Positions 5,271 through 6,151 of a stretch of DNA of 6,151 nt are shown piece by piece (position 1 is the first letter of the stretch; each line of letters begins with the position of its first letter). The DNA comes from an uncultured archaeon. GTDB lineage: Archaea; Halobacteriota; Methanosarcinia; Methanotrichales; Methanotrichaceae. The translations under genes and the position numbers were made by a program. Where the stretch lies: positions 1 to 6,151 of the forward strand of contig CABMDX010000085.1 of the NCBI GenBank assembly GCA_902385025.1. Reading direction: 5' to 3'. The notes below the pieces were generated by a model. It was not told where the DNA came from and made no database searches. It saw nothing but the letters and a program-made list of their open reading frames with translations.

Positions 5271-5717
5271 TTATGATGCTTTAATTTCAATATCGTTTTC
5301 CCGCATCCATTCGCGGAGGGCCTGTTCTTCTCTTTGCTTCTCAAAATCGTACCATTTCTGCAGCATTCTCCTTTGTTCGAGAAGGCCCTTGAATCTTCCA
5401 TAAGCTCCACGACTGCTGAAAATCTGCTGGACGCGGGAGAAATCATCCGGCATTTGCCCTTCTGTGAATTCATAGACAAGCCGCAACCCCAAATTCAGGT
5501 CGCTTTTATGGGGTATCTCCACGAAATGATCGCAATCAAATGTCTCCTCATCCAATTCATCAAGGCCGCCAAGCTCTGATTGATAATATATTTCGCCATT
5601 GTCCAGGCAGAGAAGCGCTCTATGGATGCCGTATGATTCAGAGCTGACGAAAAGGAAGGCGTCCTCTATTTCATCAAATGTGACTGCAAGCATTTTCTTT
5701 TGTCCGGTTCTTCTCAT
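5271..5717 (-). CDS. UPF0158 family protein
   Basis: Seen: 148 aa with the UPF0158 pattern. MLAVTFDEIEDAFLFVSS (residues 9-26) is the opening helix, LCLDNGEIYY (36-45) is a strand pair, and an acidic segment DELDEETFDCDHFVEIP follows. The C-terminal half contains RGAYGRFKGLLEQRRMLQKW (103-122) and ends with an aromatic/charged helix, REWMRENDIEI (135-145). Known: the family is small and cytosolic, with no established biochemical role to my knowledge. No catalytic motif stands out. ATG 5717 is taken as start; ATG at residue 9 would match the usual family start equally well, and neither has a strong Shine-Dalgarno. It lies 12 bases after the stop of the coiled-coil gene upstream and is probably in one operon with it. 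No unusual features. Confidence 0.85.
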   Translation of the reverse strand: MRRTGQKKMLAVTFDEIEDAFLFVSSESYGIHRALLCLDNGEIYYQSELGGLDELDEETFDCDHFVEIPHKSDLNLGLRLVYEFTEGQMPDDFSRVQQIFSSRGAYGRFKGLLEQRRMLQKWYDFEKQREEQALREWMRENDIEIKAS

Positions 5718-5729
5718 GACTTCATAGTT

Positions 5730-6065
5730 TCATTTGCTTAGAATCTTTTCCAACTCGGCCTTTCTGGCCTGAAGCACTCTCAGCCTTTGTTCGATTTCTG
5801 CTATCTCTTTCAGGATCCTCTTCAACTCGGTTTTTCCCGTTGCTTTCGCCAGATATTCCGCACCCAGCTCCTCCTTAATGTAATCCTCAAGCTGACGCCT
5901 CAAAACTTTGATATAAGGATTTCCCCAAACCGATCCATGGCGATATTCAAGTTTGCCGGCTTCTATGCCGCTGATGATAAAATCGTCATTCACCTTATAC
6001 TCTTTCTTTGCCGTGACATTGCTAAGGGAGGCGCCCTTTCGCTGCCATTCACCGTATTCAGCCAT
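5730..6065 (-). CDS. Conserved-looking small protein with C-terminal coiled coil (111 aa)
   Basis: Family not recognised. I chose ATG 6065 because GGTGGGG (6076-6070) precedes it by four bases; the upstream in-frame ATG at 6083 has no such site. Residues 1-50 are mixed and polar with a WGNPYIKV-type segment at 47-54 following EYRHGSVWG. Residues 55-75 form a charged helix. Residues 79-110 (ELKRILKEIAEIEQRLRVLQ and onward) have the heptad spacing of a coiled coil, so the protein probably dimerises or binds a partner. There is no signal peptide or membrane segment. It lies 12 bases upstream of the UPF0158 gene on the same strand, so the two are probably translated from one message. Codon and base use resemble the ribosomal cluster rather than the AT-rich left part. 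Confidence 0.75.
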   Translation of the reverse strand: MAEYGEWQRKGASLSNVTAKKEYKVNDDFIISGIEAGKLEYRHGSVWGNPYIKVLRRQLEDYIKEELGAEYLAKATGKTELKRILKEIAEIEQRLRVLQARKAELEKILSK

Positions 6066-6099
6066 TTGTCCCCACCAATGCATATCTCATTATCTGGGA

Positions 6100-6150
6100 T
6101 TATCTGGTTCTGGGCCTCGCCAATTCTCTTATCCCTTTCGCAGTTCCCTC
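6100..6150 (-). CDS. Last codons of an upstream gene (cut by window edge)
   Basis: A minus-strand frame enters from the right edge and encodes EGTAKGIRELARPRTR before TAA 6102-6100, 34 bases upstream of ATG 6065. The basic ending is protein-like, but only 16 residues are visible and another frame is also open here, so this is tentative. No product can be named. Confidence 0.3.
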   Translation of the reverse strand, partial: EGTAKGIRELARPRTR

Positions 6151-6151
6151 A

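Noticed and set aside
5159..5479. A 106-codon minus-strand frame
   Set aside because: It overlaps the UPF0158 gene in another frame and has no family-like sequence; the UPF0158 frame matches its family along its full length.

Overview
The window is archaeal and most likely from a methanogenic euryarchaeon of the Methanosarcina/Methanothrix kind. The evidence is the gene order rps13-rps4-rps11-rpoD on the minus strand, archaeal-type uS13/uS4/uS11 sequences, an RNA polymerase subunit D carrying a ferredoxin-like insert with two complete four-cysteine motifs, purine-rich ribosome-binding sites of the GGTGG/GGAGG type, and a tRNA without encoded CCA. The genus is an inference.

Right part (about 2730-6151), read right to left on the minus strand: the last codons of an unknown gene; a small conserved-looking coiled-coil protein (111 aa); a UPF0158-family protein; a leader of about 120 bases; then the tightly packed cluster rps13, rps4, rps11, rpoD, followed by tRNA-Leu(GAG). 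These genes make 30S subunit proteins, the Rpo3 assembly subunit of RNA polymerase, and a tRNA. The standout is rps13. A TTG start with a strong Shine-Dalgarno lies at 5140 and the frame encodes the normal uS13 N-terminus, but an in-frame TAG at 5015-5017 interrupts it, followed 6 bases later by an ATG that would give a uS13 lacking its N-terminus. A mutation or sequencing error, translational reinitiation (a split uS13) and amber/pyrrolysine readthrough are all possible. A global TAG-as-sense code is unlikely because rps13 and rpoD themselves end in TAG.

Left part (1-2730) is clearly more AT-rich and looks like accessory DNA that begins just past the 3' end of tRNA-Leu, where the rpl18e-rpl13-rps9-rpoN continuation seen in many archaea is missing. 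It holds a 478-aa minus-strand protein with a MACPF/perforin-like signature, which is the most interesting accessory gene and is rare in archaea as far as I know. Around it are coding-looking fragments lacking starts or broken by stops and frameshifts: 1572-1868 minus, 1924-2226 plus, 2223-2503 plus and 2519-2677 minus. There is also the C-terminal end of a plus-strand gene at 3-122 that overlaps the MACPF-like gene tail to tail. I saw no CRISPR array, no complete transposase and no visible att repeat.
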